From: Bacteroidota bacterium
GTDB lineage: Bacteria > Bacteroidota > Bacteroidia > Bacteroidales > Bacteroidaceae
NCBI GenBank assembly: GCA_023458215.1
Contig: JAEXAJ010000178.1
Coordinates: forward strand, 1-10,222
Direction: 5' to 3'
Length of the DNA: 10,222 bases
Positions within the stretch are counted from its first letter, which is position 1; each line of letters begins with the position of its first letter. The translations under genes and the position numbers were made by a program. The notes below the pieces were generated by a model. That model had not been told where the DNA came from and did not search any database. It saw only the letters and a program-made list of their open reading frames with translations. Shown here piece after piece: positions 1 through 6,657 of this stretch.

Positions 1-144
1 AGGTACAGACACGTGAATGCCATTACCTTTGTCCTCTGTTGAAGCGGTGATGTAAGCTGACTTTAGCAATTGCTTCACACTTTCCACTTCCCAGGGGCTA
101 CCTGCGAAAACGTTAATCTGAGAAATCTTTCTACTTGTAATCAT
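1..144 (-). CDS. DUF2007-type small protein, N-terminal 48 residues (runs off window)
   Basis: The reverse strand is open from an ATG at 144 to the window edge and gives 48 residues starting MITSRKISQINVFAGSPWEV. The core (about residues 9-47) has the pattern of the DUF2007 'putative signal transducing protein' family: a short beta strand with 'VFAGSPWE', a helix 'VESVKQLLKSAYI', then a strand with 'GIHVSVP'. These are small alpha/beta proteins of unclear function, often annotated as having a PII-like fold. The frame stays open upstream of the ATG but has no other ATG, and a Bacteroides-type -7 box lies 35-42 bases upstream, so this start is preferred. It follows the acyl-CoA synthetase gene on the same strand after about 140 bases and probably has its own promoter. 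The family call rests on the N-terminal half only. Confidence 0.6.
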   Translation of the reverse strand, partial: MITSRKISQINVFAGSPWEVESVKQLLKSAYITASTEDKGNGIHVSVP

Positions 145-178
145 GTGCTTTAAATCTTTTAGTTGTACTTTCCGGTCG

Positions 179-186
179 CAAATGTA
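179..186 (-). promoter_or_regulatory. Bacteroides-type -7 box for the DUF2007-like gene
   Basis: Read on the reverse strand this is TACATTTG, an exact match to the TAnnTTTG -7 consensus of the Bacteroidales primary sigma factor. It would start transcription about 25-30 bases before the ATG at 144. I see no clear TTTG -33 box at the expected distance, so this is a probable but unproven promoter. Confidence 0.45.
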
Positions 187-282
187 AGCGGTTTGCGGGA
201 AACAGAATAACTCAAATTGATCAAAAAGTAACATAAAAGGTGCAAACGATTTAGAAGTAGCCTATTCCTTCTATTTTTTCCT

Positions 283-1938
283 TTATTTTGTATCGTTCTT
301 CCGGATTTCCACACGACGGATCTTTCCACTGATGGTTTTCGGTAGTTCGTCTACAAATTCAATCACACGTGGGTACTTGTAAGGAGCCGTCACTTTTTTT
401 ACATGATTTTGCAATTCCTTGATAAGCTCTTCACCCTCTTTCCCTTTATATTCTTTAGCCAGTACGATGGTAGCTTTCACTACCTGACCGCGGATTTCAT
501 CGGGTACGCCTGTGATGGCACATTCTATTACAGCGGGATGCGTCATCAAGGCACTTTCCACTTCGAATGGGCCGATACGATAACCGGAGCTCTTGATCAC
601 ATCGTCTGCACGGCCTACAAACCAAAGATAACCGTCTTCATCTTTCCAGGCAACGTCTCCCGTATAGTAGATACCATTATTCCAAGCTTCGTGTGTACGT
701 TCCGGATCACGGTAGTACTCTTTAAACAATCCCAACGGCTTGCCTTTATCCGTACGAATTACGATTTGTCCCTGTTCGCCGGCTTCCACAGAACGACCGT
801 CGTTGTCTATCAGGTCTACATCATATTGTGGATTGGGCAATCCCATGCTACCCGGTTTCGGTTCCATCCAAGGCATAGTGGCGATGGTCAGGGTGGTTTC
901 TGTTTGTCCGAATCCTTCCATCAGTTTGATACCTGTCAGTTTCTTGAAGGTTTCGAATACAGCAGGGTTCAGTGCTTCACCGGCAATTGTACAATATTGC
1001 AGGGACGAGAGGTTGTACTTCGTCAGGTCTTCGTGAATGAGGAAACGGAAGATGGTGGGAGGGGCACAAAGAGAGGTTACATGATAATCTTGTATCTTCT
1101 CCAGAATGGCGGCAGGAGTAAACTTTTCGTGATCATATACGAATATATTTGCTCCGGCAATCCATTGTCCGTAAAGTTTGCCCCATACAGCCTTTCCCCA
1201 GCCGGTATCGGCAATGGTAAGGTGCAGGCTATTTTCCGTCAGATTGTGCCAGAAACTACCGGTGACAATGTGTCCCAGTGGATAAGTGAAGTCATGGGCA
1301 ACCATTTTCGGCTCACCTGTGGTTCCGCTGGTGAAGTACATCAACGAAATGTCTTCATTCGTATTCGGATGTTCCGGTTTCACAAAAGGTGCAGCATTCT
1401 CGATGCCTTTGTGGAAATCATCGAATCCTTCAGCTACTTCAGGTCCTACGCTGACGAGTTTCTTCACGCTGGGTGAATCTGGCATGGCAGCTGTGATATG
1501 TTCCGTGATAACCGATTCGCCAGCACAAACAATCATTTTGATATCCGCAGCATTGCAGCGATATACAATATCTTTTTTGGTCAGCAAGTGAGTGGCAGGA
1601 ATAACGACAGCACCGAGTTTATGCAAAGCTATAATGCTGAACCAGAATTCAAAACGACGTTTCAATATCAACATTACCATGTCACCATGACCGATGCCGA
1701 GGCTTTGGAAATACGAAGCTGTCATGTCCGTATAGCGTTTCATGTCGGCAAACGTAAACTGGTGGTGTTCACCCTTATCATTAGTCCATAACAATGCTGG
1801 TTTGTCTGGTTGTTCGGCAGCCCAGGCATCTACTACGTCGTAGCCGAAGTTGAAGTTTTCCGGTATGTTTATTTTAAAATTCTTGATAAAGTCCTCTTGT
1901 GAAGTGAAAGAGGTTTGCGATAAAAATCTTTCTACCAT
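283..1938 (-). CDS. Acyl-CoA synthetase, medium-chain (ACSM/MACS-like) type
   Basis: This 551-residue protein is an ANL-superfamily adenylating enzyme expected to activate a carboxylic acid with ATP to an acyl-AMP and then transfer it to CoA in the cytoplasm. The motifs are complete: P-loop [10 protein letters not shown] at 202-211, GFGQTET at 342-348, YTGD at 425-428, the hinge region [20 protein letters not shown] at 442-461, and the catalytic lysine in [12 protein letters not shown] (K539). The length and '[13 protein letters not shown]' favour the medium-chain/ACSM branch over acetyl-CoA synthetase, which is longer. The substrate cannot be read from the sequence; a medium- or branched-chain or aromatic acid is plausible. 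The ATG lies 2 bases after the stop of the XRE-cupin gene, so the two are almost certainly cotranscribed and perhaps translationally coupled. No clear terminator follows the stop. Confidence 0.9.
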   Translation of the reverse strand: MVERFLSQTSFTSQEDFIKNFKINIPENFNFGYDVVDAWAAEQPDKPALLWTNDKGEHHQFTFADMKRYTDMTASYFQSLGIGHGDMVMLILKRRFEFWFSIIALHKLGAVVIPATHLLTKKDIVYRCNAADIKMIVCAGESVITEHITAAMPDSPSVKKLVSVGPEVAEGFDDFHKGIENAAPFVKPEHPNTNEDISLMYFTSGTTGEPKMVAHDFTYPLGHIVTGSFWHNLTENSLHLTIADTGWGKAVWGKLYGQWIAGANIFVYDHEKFTPAAILEKIQDYHVTSLCAPPTIFRFLIHEDLTKYNLSSLQYCTIAGEALNPAVFETFKKLTGIKLMEGFGQTETTLTIATMPWMEPKPGSMGLPNPQYDVDLIDNDGRSVEAGEQGQIVIRTDKGKPLGLFKEYYRDPERTHEAWNNGIYYTGDVAWKDEDGYLWFVGRADDVIKSSGYRIGPFEVESALMTHPAVIECAITGVPDEIRGQVVKATIVLAKEYKGKEGEELIKELQNHVKKVTAPYKYPRVIEFVDELPKTISGKIRRVEIRKNDTK

Positions 1939-1940
1939 AA

Positions 1941-2495
1941 TTACATTATTATTGCCAGGAATCGTACCGTCTTTCCATCCAGCGCTTTCATGCCATGTGG
2001 CAGCTTGGAGTTGAAGTAAAGGCTGTCCCCTTCGTTTAGTATAAGTTCTTTGCCGTCGATGTTGACCATCATGCGCCCTTCCAGTACGAGGCTGAATTCT
2101 TGTCCGGCGTGGCTGTTGTAGTGTATCGGTTCGCTATCCGGTTTCGGTTCTACGGTCACGATGAACGGATCGGCGCTACGATTCATGAAGCCTGCGGCAA
2201 GCGATTGGTATTTGTAGGCTTTAGTACGTTCAATACTGGTTCCTTTTCCGGCACGGGTTAGGAAATAGGAGCTCATCTTCGGTTCTTCGCCGAACATCAG
2301 TGCATCCAACGAAACTCCGTATCTGCGCGCAATCTTTTGCAGCATGCTGACGGAAATATCAAACTCTCCCGATTCTGCGAGACGGTATTCTTCGGCAGAA
2401 ATATCACATTCGCGTGCAATGTCTTCGGCTGTCAGTTCCAGTACATCACGAAGGCCACGGAGGCGTTCGGCAATTTGCTTAATTTGTTCGTCCAT
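1941..2495 (-). CDS. XRE-family regulator with C-terminal cupin sensor domain
   Basis: This 184-residue protein has an N-terminal Cro/C1-type helix-turn-helix (about 9-67, '[25 protein letters not shown]...[17 protein letters not shown]') and a C-terminal single cupin_2 barrel (about 110-182). The barrel carries the usual small-ligand or metal-binding positions (H129 and E133 in 'HAGQEF', H167 in 'LPHG'). HTH-cupin proteins typically regulate an adjacent catabolic or activation gene in response to a small molecule. It lies 2 bases upstream of the acyl-CoA synthetase gene on the same strand, so it probably controls that gene and itself, with an acid or acyl-CoA as the likely effector (inference). 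The 128-base gap after proC carries a half REP-like repeat and an AT-rich leader. I could not assign a convincing -7 box there. Confidence 0.88.
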   Translation of the reverse strand: MDEQIKQIAERLRGLRDVLELTAEDIARECDISAEEYRLAESGEFDISVSMLQKIARRYGVSLDALMFGEEPKMSSYFLTRAGKGTSIERTKAYKYQSLAAGFMNRSADPFIVTVEPKPDSEPIHYNSHAGQEFSLVLEGRMMVNIDGKELILNEGDSLYFNSKLPHGMKALDGKTVRFLAIIM

Positions 2496-2568
2496 GTGGT
2501 TGTTTATTTAATGAATTAATATTGTGGCATTATAAATGATAATGGTTGCTGTATAATTGATACTATCT

Positions 2569-2595
2569 GTCATTCTGAGCGTAGTCTGCGGACTA
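2569..2595. repeat. Half copy of a REP-like palindromic repeat plus small hairpin
   Basis: GTCATTCTGAGCGTAGTC (2569-2586) matches one arm of the full palindromic element at 7905-7985 at 17 of 18 positions when that element's right arm is reverse-complemented. Here the second arm is missing and the sequence instead closes as a 5-bp hairpin (TAGTC-tgcg-GACTA, 2582-2595). It sits between proC and the XRE-cupin gene. It looks like a decayed or single-arm copy. Confidence 0.6.
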
Positions 2596-2623
2596 TCGGC
2601 GCATTAGTCACATCAGCACATCG

Positions 2624-3397
2624 TCACACGCTTTTCTTCAGGGCGTTGATGATGGCTGAGGTGTAGCCTCCATGTTCCAGCTCGTTGATGCCCCGGATGG
2701 TGATGCCGCCGGGGGTGCATACTTTATCAATTTCTACGCTGGGGTGCGTGTCGTTGTTCAGTATCAGTTCGGCTGCTCCTTTCACGGTTTGCGCCACCAT
2801 GCGCATGCCGTCCTGGGGGTAGATGCCCATTTCGATGCCGGCTTGCATGGCTGCCTGGATGTACTTCAGTACGTATGCGATGCCGCAGGAAGTCATGGAA
2901 GTGGCGGCGGCGAATTTTTCTTCGGGGATGAGCAAGGCAAGGCCCATCTGGTTGAAGATGTCCAGCATCAGTTGTTCCTGCTCCGGGGTGGCGTTGCGGC
3001 TGGCGATGAGCGTCATGCTCTCCATTTCGCTGACGGCGGTGTTGGGGATGATGCGGAACATGGTCATTTCCTTGTCGGCCACGTTCTGTGCCAGTTCTTC
3101 GAAAGAGATGCCGGCGGCAACGGAGATAAGTATTTGTTTGCTTTTCAGCTTCAGCTCGCGCAGCACGGGCTTGATGAGCCAGGGCTTCACGGCGAGTATG
3201 ATGAATTCGGCGCCGGTGACAGCTTCCTGATTGTCGTGAGTGGTCTGCAAGGCGGGGAACTCGGCTTTCAGCTTGTCCAGTTTGCCTTGCGAGGGGTTAG
3301 AAACGATGATATCGCTGGCGGGAATGATGCTTCCCTTTGCCAGTCCGCGGGCGATGGAGCCGCCCATGTTTCCGGCTCCGATGATTGCTGTTTTCAT
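2624..3397 (-). CDS. proC: Pyrroline-5-carboxylate reductase
   Basis: This 257-residue enzyme is expected to reduce 1-pyrroline-5-carboxylate to L-proline with NAD(P)H, the last step of proline synthesis, in the cytoplasm. The N-terminal Rossmann motif IIGAGNMGGSI is at 5-15, 'RIIPNTAV' (115-122) is the conserved nucleotide/substrate-cleft segment, and the C-terminal P5CR signature runs from about HPSVEIDK through CTPGG (227-231) to 'GITIRGINELE'. The length fits the family. It is on the same strand as the arginine cluster but separated from argD by a terminator and a pseudogene scar, and it has its own -7 box (3430-3437). It is more GC-rich than most of the arginine genes (about 57% G+C by hand count over 2641-2760), closer to the adjacent scar. 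Confidence 0.95.
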   Translation of the reverse strand: MKTAIIGAGNMGGSIARGLAKGSIIPASDIIVSNPSQGKLDKLKAEFPALQTTHDNQEAVTGAEFIILAVKPWLIKPVLRELKLKSKQILISVAAGISFEELAQNVADKEMTMFRIIPNTAVSEMESMTLIASRNATPEQEQLMLDIFNQMGLALLIPEEKFAAATSMTSCGIAYVLKYIQAAMQAGIEMGIYPQDGMRMVAQTVKGAAELILNNDTHPSVEIDKVCTPGGITIRGINELEHGGYTSAIINALKKSV

Positions 3398-3429
3398 ATC
3401 ATTCTGTTATTAAAAGGGTTGACGATGGG

Positions 3430-3437
3430 CAAAGGTA
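3430..3437 (-). promoter_or_regulatory. Bacteroides-type -7 box upstream of proC
   Basis: The reverse strand reads TACCTTTG, an exact TAnnTTTG match, 33-40 bases before the proC ATG. It lies just downstream of the AraC remnant's stop codon (3460-3462). I see no good -33 box. It would make proC independent of the arginine operon, which ends at the terminator at 4227-4264. Confidence 0.5.
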
Positions 3438-3459
3438 GATATTTTTTTCGTCTATCGGC

Positions 3460-3651
3460 TTATTTGCTTTCTTCTTTTTCATCCATTCCCTTCACTGCGT
3501 TGCGATAATCGGCGGGCGACATGTTGTATTCCTTCTGGAAGAGGCGGTAGAAGTGGCGCACGGTGCCGAAGCCGGACTCTTGGGCGACGGTGGCGATTTT
3601 GATGTATTCCGAGGTTTCGAGGTAGTACTCGGCCAGGTGGGTTTGGGCGTC
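3460..3651 (-). pseudogene. AraC-type regulator remnant (C-terminal helix-turn-helix only)
   Basis: About 60 codons ending at a TAA (3460-3462) encode the second helix-turn-helix of an AraC/XylS domain: LAEYYLETSEYIKIATVAQESGFG, followed by the recognition-helix and tail pattern 'HFYRLFQKEYNMSPADYR'. The sensor domain and most of the first helix-turn-helix are absent. The frame continues open to 3795, but the upstream residues are a low-complexity alanine run and then the antisense-like translation of the fimbrillin remnant in another frame, so they are not part of the family. The region is very GC-rich (77 of 120 bases over 3541-3660). It appears to be what remains after a deletion that removed the front of this gene and the end of the neighbouring fimbrillin gene. 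Confidence 0.72.
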
Positions 3652-3673
3652 GGCGGCGGCCGCTGCCACCGCC

Positions 3674-4225
3674 TTCACTTCCCGAGCCGCTTCCGCCCGT
3701 GTTCTCCCCGAAGTTGAAGCTGATATTCTCTGCTGTGCCCCATTCTCCAGTGGTGATATTCCCGTCCACGTTGAATCTGTTCTCGTAGTTTCCAACCAGC
3801 GAGTAGGGGATGTCGGCTTTCAACATCCCATTGTAAGTGTAGCCATAAGTCTTTGTGATGCTGCTGCTGGTTGTCAGCGCAATGGAGAGCGTCAGTGTGT
3901 TGTCGCTTCCCGGCAGGGTGCAAAAGGCGGGTGCTGTCCACGAGCCGTCCGACTGCTTGGTGCACGCTACGGTCACGACCTTTTTCGCTTCCCGGCTTGT
4001 TCCGGCCAGGGCTACGAGGCGGTAGCTGCCGTTGGGCAGTGCCAGTACGCTGTTGTCGGTGGAGCTGTTCAGAGTGGCCGATGCTTGCAGTTTGGAGGCG
4101 GCGTTGAAAGCGTAGAGCGTGATGGGGTAAGATAAGGTGTCGTTTGCGGAGCTGCCGCGCGTGGTGATGTGCAGTTGGGTGGAGGTTGCCTCCGTTTCGT
4201 CGTCATCGTCGGTGGGGCGAATATG
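3674..4225 (-). pseudogene. Fimbrillin-like (FimB/Mfa2-type) gene remnant
   Basis: One reverse-strand frame is open for about 184 codons with no ATG. It reads like a Bacteroidales FimB/Mfa2-type fimbrial subunit: an acidic start 'PTDDDDETEA', then 'LSYPITLYAFNA', 'LALPNGSYRLVALAGTS', 'VTVACTKQSDGSWTAPAF', 'ITKTYGYTYNGMLKADIPYSL', and 'ITTGEWGTAENISFNFGEN'. The lipoprotein signal peptide is missing, and the C-terminus is cut after a GSGSE linker, where the DNA switches to AraC-like coding in a different frame. Full-length relatives are roughly 300 residues or more, and the N- and C-terminal halves seem to be joined near 'GTSREAKKVV', so an internal deletion is also possible (inference). The 5' edge lies one base from the argD terminator. 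It is GC-rich compared with argC, argG and argR. The family call is from pattern memory, not a search. Confidence 0.65.
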
Positions 4226-4226
4226 G

Positions 4227-4264
4227 AAAAAGCCCCGCCAAGACTTTTGTCTTGGCAGGGCTTT
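4227..4264 (-). terminator. Strong intrinsic terminator after argD
   Basis: Read on the reverse strand, AAAGCCCTGCCAAGAC - AAAA - GTCTTGGCGGGGCTTT forms a 16-bp stem with one U-G wobble and a 4-base loop, followed by a run of five T. It lies 57 bases after the argD stop and would end the arginine transcript. The flanking A run on the other side means it could also work from the + strand, but there the wobble becomes a C-A mismatch, so the - strand is favoured. Confidence 0.92.
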
Positions 4265-4320
4265 GCTGATTAGATTATTGCTATGTCTTTTTGTAAAGAC
4301 AAATTCTTATGTGGTATGCG

Positions 4321-5442
4321 CTATAAAGTTTTGCGGAAGCGCTCGAGGAACATGTCGGCTTCCTCCATGCTGAGGCAGAGAGGCGGCAACAGACGGATGA
4401 CATGGGGTCCGCTCACACCGGTAAATACATGCTGCTCTTTCAATAGTTTCAAACGTAATTCCTTGATCGGCTCTTCAAATTCAAGGCCAATCATCAGGCC
4501 GCGTCCGCGAACTTCCTTGATTTGCGGGAACTTTTTCAGTTCCGTCATCAGGTAGTTACCTACTTTGGCGGTATTTTCTATCAGGTTCTCTTGTTCTATC
4601 ACATCCAGCACGGCGAGCGCTGCGCTACATGCCAGGTGGTTGCCACCGAAAGTAGTGCCAAGCTGTCCGTAAACGGGGGTAAACATCGGGCTGATAAGTA
4701 CGCCTGCCATTGGGAAACCGTTGCCGATGCCTTTGGCTACGGTGATGATGTCGGCTTTGATGCCGTTATGCTGGTGAGCGAAGAACTTGCCGCTACGTCC
4801 GTAACCGCTTTGGATTTCATCGAGAATCAGCACCGTGTTGTGTGCCGTACAAGCTTCACGCAGGGCATGCATAAATTCATCCGTCGGCAATTGAATACCA
4901 CCCACACCTTGAATACCTTCGATGATTACTGCACAAACATCCCCTTTAGCCAGTTCAGCTTTCATGGCTTCTATATCGTTCAAAGGCAGATACGTTACGT
5001 GTCCGCAATCGTTGATAGGAGCAATGATTTTCGGGTTATTGGTTACTTCTACAGCCAGTGAAGTGCGTCCGTGAAATGCTTTGTTGAAGGAAACAACACG
5101 CGTACGTCCATTGTAGAACGAAGCGAGTTTCAAGGCATTCTCGTTGGCTTCTGCACCGCTATTAATCAGGAATAAGGAGTAATCATCATAACCACAAACT
5201 TTTCCTAAGCGTTCAGCAACCTGTTCCTGTAACTTGTTGATGACAGAGTTGGAATAAAATCCCAACGTGGCAACTTGCTTGCTTATCATCTCCACGTAGT
5301 GCGGATGCGCATGACCAATGGAGATAACGGCATGACCGCCGTAGAGATCGAGGTATTCAGTACCCTTTTCGTCCCATACGTGGCAGCCTTTTCCTTTGAC
5401 AATATTGATGTCAAAAAGAGGATATACGTCGAATAAATTCAT
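4321..5442 (-). CDS. argD: N-acetyl/N-succinylornithine aminotransferase
   Basis: This 373-residue class-III PLP aminotransferase is expected to convert N-acyl-glutamate-semialdehyde to N-acyl-ornithine with glutamate as amino donor. Visible motifs are NSGAEANE (94-101, phosphate binding), HGRTSLA (124-130), LDEIQSGYGRSGK (207-219, with the PLP-ring aspartate) and the Schiff-base lysine K237 in TVAKGIGNGFPM. It is slightly shorter than many ArgD proteins (about 390-400 residues) but all core motifs are present. It follows argC by 33 bases and is the last gene before the operon terminator. Bacteroides are known to use N-succinyl intermediates in arginine synthesis, so the natural substrate here is probably N-succinylornithine. 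That is inferred from the lineage, not seen in the sequence. Confidence 0.93.
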   Translation of the reverse strand: MNLFDVYPLFDINIVKGKGCHVWDEKGTEYLDLYGGHAVISIGHAHPHYVEMISKQVATLGFYSNSVINKLQEQVAERLGKVCGYDDYSLFLINSGAEANENALKLASFYNGRTRVVSFNKAFHGRTSLAVEVTNNPKIIAPINDCGHVTYLPLNDIEAMKAELAKGDVCAVIIEGIQGVGGIQLPTDEFMHALREACTAHNTVLILDEIQSGYGRSGKFFAHQHNGIKADIITVAKGIGNGFPMAGVLISPMFTPVYGQLGTTFGGNHLACSAALAVLDVIEQENLIENTAKVGNYLMTELKKFPQIKEVRGRGLMIGLEFEEPIKELRLKLLKEQHVFTGVSGPHVIRLLPPLCLSMEEADMFLERFRKTL

Positions 5443-5455
5443 TTCTTTAATTATA

Positions 5456-5475
5456 AATTACGAAATACGAATTAC
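5456..5475. repeat. Short period-7 AT-rich repeat in the argC-argD gap
   Basis: The 33-base gap between argC and argD contains AATTACGAAATACGAATTAC, which reads as ATTACGA-AATACGA-ATTAC: heptamers repeated 2.7 times with one difference. It directly abuts the argC stop codon. The period is the same as in the larger inverted repeat at 8574-8651, though the heptamer differs. Confidence 0.4.
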
Positions 5476-6444
5476 TTAGAAGGCACTGGGCTTCAATCGC
5501 AAGCCGACGGTTTCTTCTAAATTGAACATCAAGTTCATGTTATGTACTGCCTGTCCACTGGCACCTTTCAGCAAGTTGTCGATGCAGGAAATGATAAGTA
5601 ACTTATCACCATGTTTTTCCAGATGCAGCAGACACTTGTTGGTGTTTACCACTTGCTTCAGGTCGATGTTCTTCTCTACAATGTGTACGAAAGAGTCTTT
5701 TGCATAGTATTCTTCGTACATACGGGTGATTTCATCCAGTGCTACTTTGGTTTTTACTACGATGGTAGCAAAAATACCACGCGGGAAATCGCCACGGTAG
5801 GGGATAAAGTCGATATCCGCATCAAAGCTGTTCTGTAATTGCTTCAGGGATTGCTTGATTTCGGGAACATGCTGGTGATCGAATGCTTTATAAACACTCA
5901 GGTTATTATTTCGCCAGCTGAAGTGACTGGTTGACCCCGGTTTCACACCAGCTCCGGTAGAGCCGGTGATGGCGTTTACCATGATGTTGTCGTTCAGCAT
6001 CAGGTGCTTGGCGAGAGGCAACAATCCCAGTTGGATGCAAGTGGCAAAGCAGCCGGGATTGGCTACATATTTCGCTTTGCAGGTGGCGCGGCGGTTCAGT
6101 TCCGGCAGGCCGTAGATGAATTCATGCTCCGGAGAAGCAATACGATAATCCATAGAAAGGTCGATTACTTTCAGTTCCTCAGGGAGGTTATGGCTTTCCA
6201 TGAACTTCTTCGTATCGCCGTGGGCGGTGCAGAAGAATAATACATCAATTTCATTCAAAGGTAACTCGTCGGTGAAGACAAGATCCGTTTCGCCGTACAA
6301 TCCTTCGTGTACGTCGGTAATTTTGTTTCCGGCGTTACTAGAGCTGTTGATGAATACGATTTCCGCTTCCGGATGGTTAATCAGCAAGCGTATCAATTCA
6401 CCTGCCGTATATCCTGCTCCGCCGATGATTCCTACTTTAATCAT
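5476..6444 (-). CDS. argC: N-acetyl/N-succinyl-gamma-glutamyl-phosphate reductase
   Basis: This 322-residue cytoplasmic enzyme is expected to reduce N-acyl-glutamyl-5-phosphate to the semialdehyde with NADPH, the third step of arginine synthesis. Its N-terminal nucleotide-binding motif GIIGGAGYTAGEL is at 5-17. The catalytic cysteine is C132 in NPGCFAT, with the conserved histidines in DHQHVPEI (H190/H192). 'GSTGAGVKPGS' (161-171) and the C-terminal GASGQAVHNMNLM are typical of the family. The ATG (6442-6444) lies inside the last codons of the PspC gene, an 8-base overlap that suggests translational coupling. Given the lineage, the substrate is probably the succinylated form (inference). Confidence 0.95.
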   Translation of the reverse strand: MIKVGIIGGAGYTAGELIRLLINHPEAEIVFINSSSNAGNKITDVHEGLYGETDLVFTDELPLNEIDVLFFCTAHGDTKKFMESHNLPEELKVIDLSMDYRIASPEHEFIYGLPELNRRATCKAKYVANPGCFATCIQLGLLPLAKHLMLNDNIMVNAITGSTGAGVKPGSTSHFSWRNNNLSVYKAFDHQHVPEIKQSLKQLQNSFDADIDFIPYRGDFPRGIFATIVVKTKVALDEITRMYEEYYAKDSFVHIVEKNIDLKQVVNTNKCLLHLEKHGDKLLIISCIDNLLKGASGQAVHNMNLMFNLEETVGLRLKPSAF

Positions 6445-6652
6445 TTTTATAATATCTATTGGGTTCTTCTGGTATAATAATTAGCATTATAAAATAGATG
6501 ACTACACCTGCAAAGGCAGTAAATATCGTAGCCATAACGTACACGACCCGCACTAAGGACACATCAAGTCCGAAGAAATTGGCTAATCCGGCACATACAC
6601 CGGAAAGCATCCGGCCACTACGTGGTCGTGTGAGCTTCTGTTTCTCACTCAT
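6437..6652 (-). CDS. Small PspC-domain membrane protein
   Basis: This 71-residue protein has the PspC signature: a basic start (KLTRPRSGRM), then LSGVCAGLANFFGLDVSLVR (16-35), then a hydrophobic membrane segment from about 32 to 60 (VRVVYVMATIF...GVVIYFIMLIIIP) and a short polar tail. PspC domains occur in phage-shock envelope-stress systems, but many Bacteroidales carry stand-alone small PspC proteins whose role is unknown. It starts 5 bases after the argG stop and overlaps the argC start by 8 bases, so it is embedded in the arginine operon. No pspA or pspB gene is in view. Nothing in the sequence explains why an envelope protein sits here. It may simply be carried along, or it may couple translation of argG to argC. 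Confidence 0.85.
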   Translation of the reverse strand: MSEKQKLTRPRSGRMLSGVCAGLANFFGLDVSLVRVVYVMATIFTAFAGVVIYFIMLIIIPEEPNRYYKND

Positions 6653-6657
6653 AAGAT

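Noticed and set aside
252..279. Hairpin TAGAAG...CTTCTA followed by six T on the + strand
   Set aside because: The stem is only 6 A/T-rich pairs with a 10-base loop, and the T run is on the + strand, where no gene is ending; it is not a credible terminator for the - strand genes.
403..1476. Long open frame on the + strand (357 codons) opposite the acyl-CoA synthetase
   Set aside because: It lies wholly antisense to a gene with complete ANL motifs, and its translation has no recognisable domain and unusual composition; it is a shadow of the real gene's codon pattern.
2672..3508. Open + strand frame of 278 codons opposite proC
   Set aside because: proC has all family signatures on the other strand; the antisense product is rich in G, H and D with no family pattern.
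3479..3673. Continuation of the fimbrillin frame into an arginine/proline-rich tail
   Set aside because: This tail is the out-of-frame translation of the AraC helix-turn-helix DNA, so it is a by-product of the join and not a true C-terminal domain.
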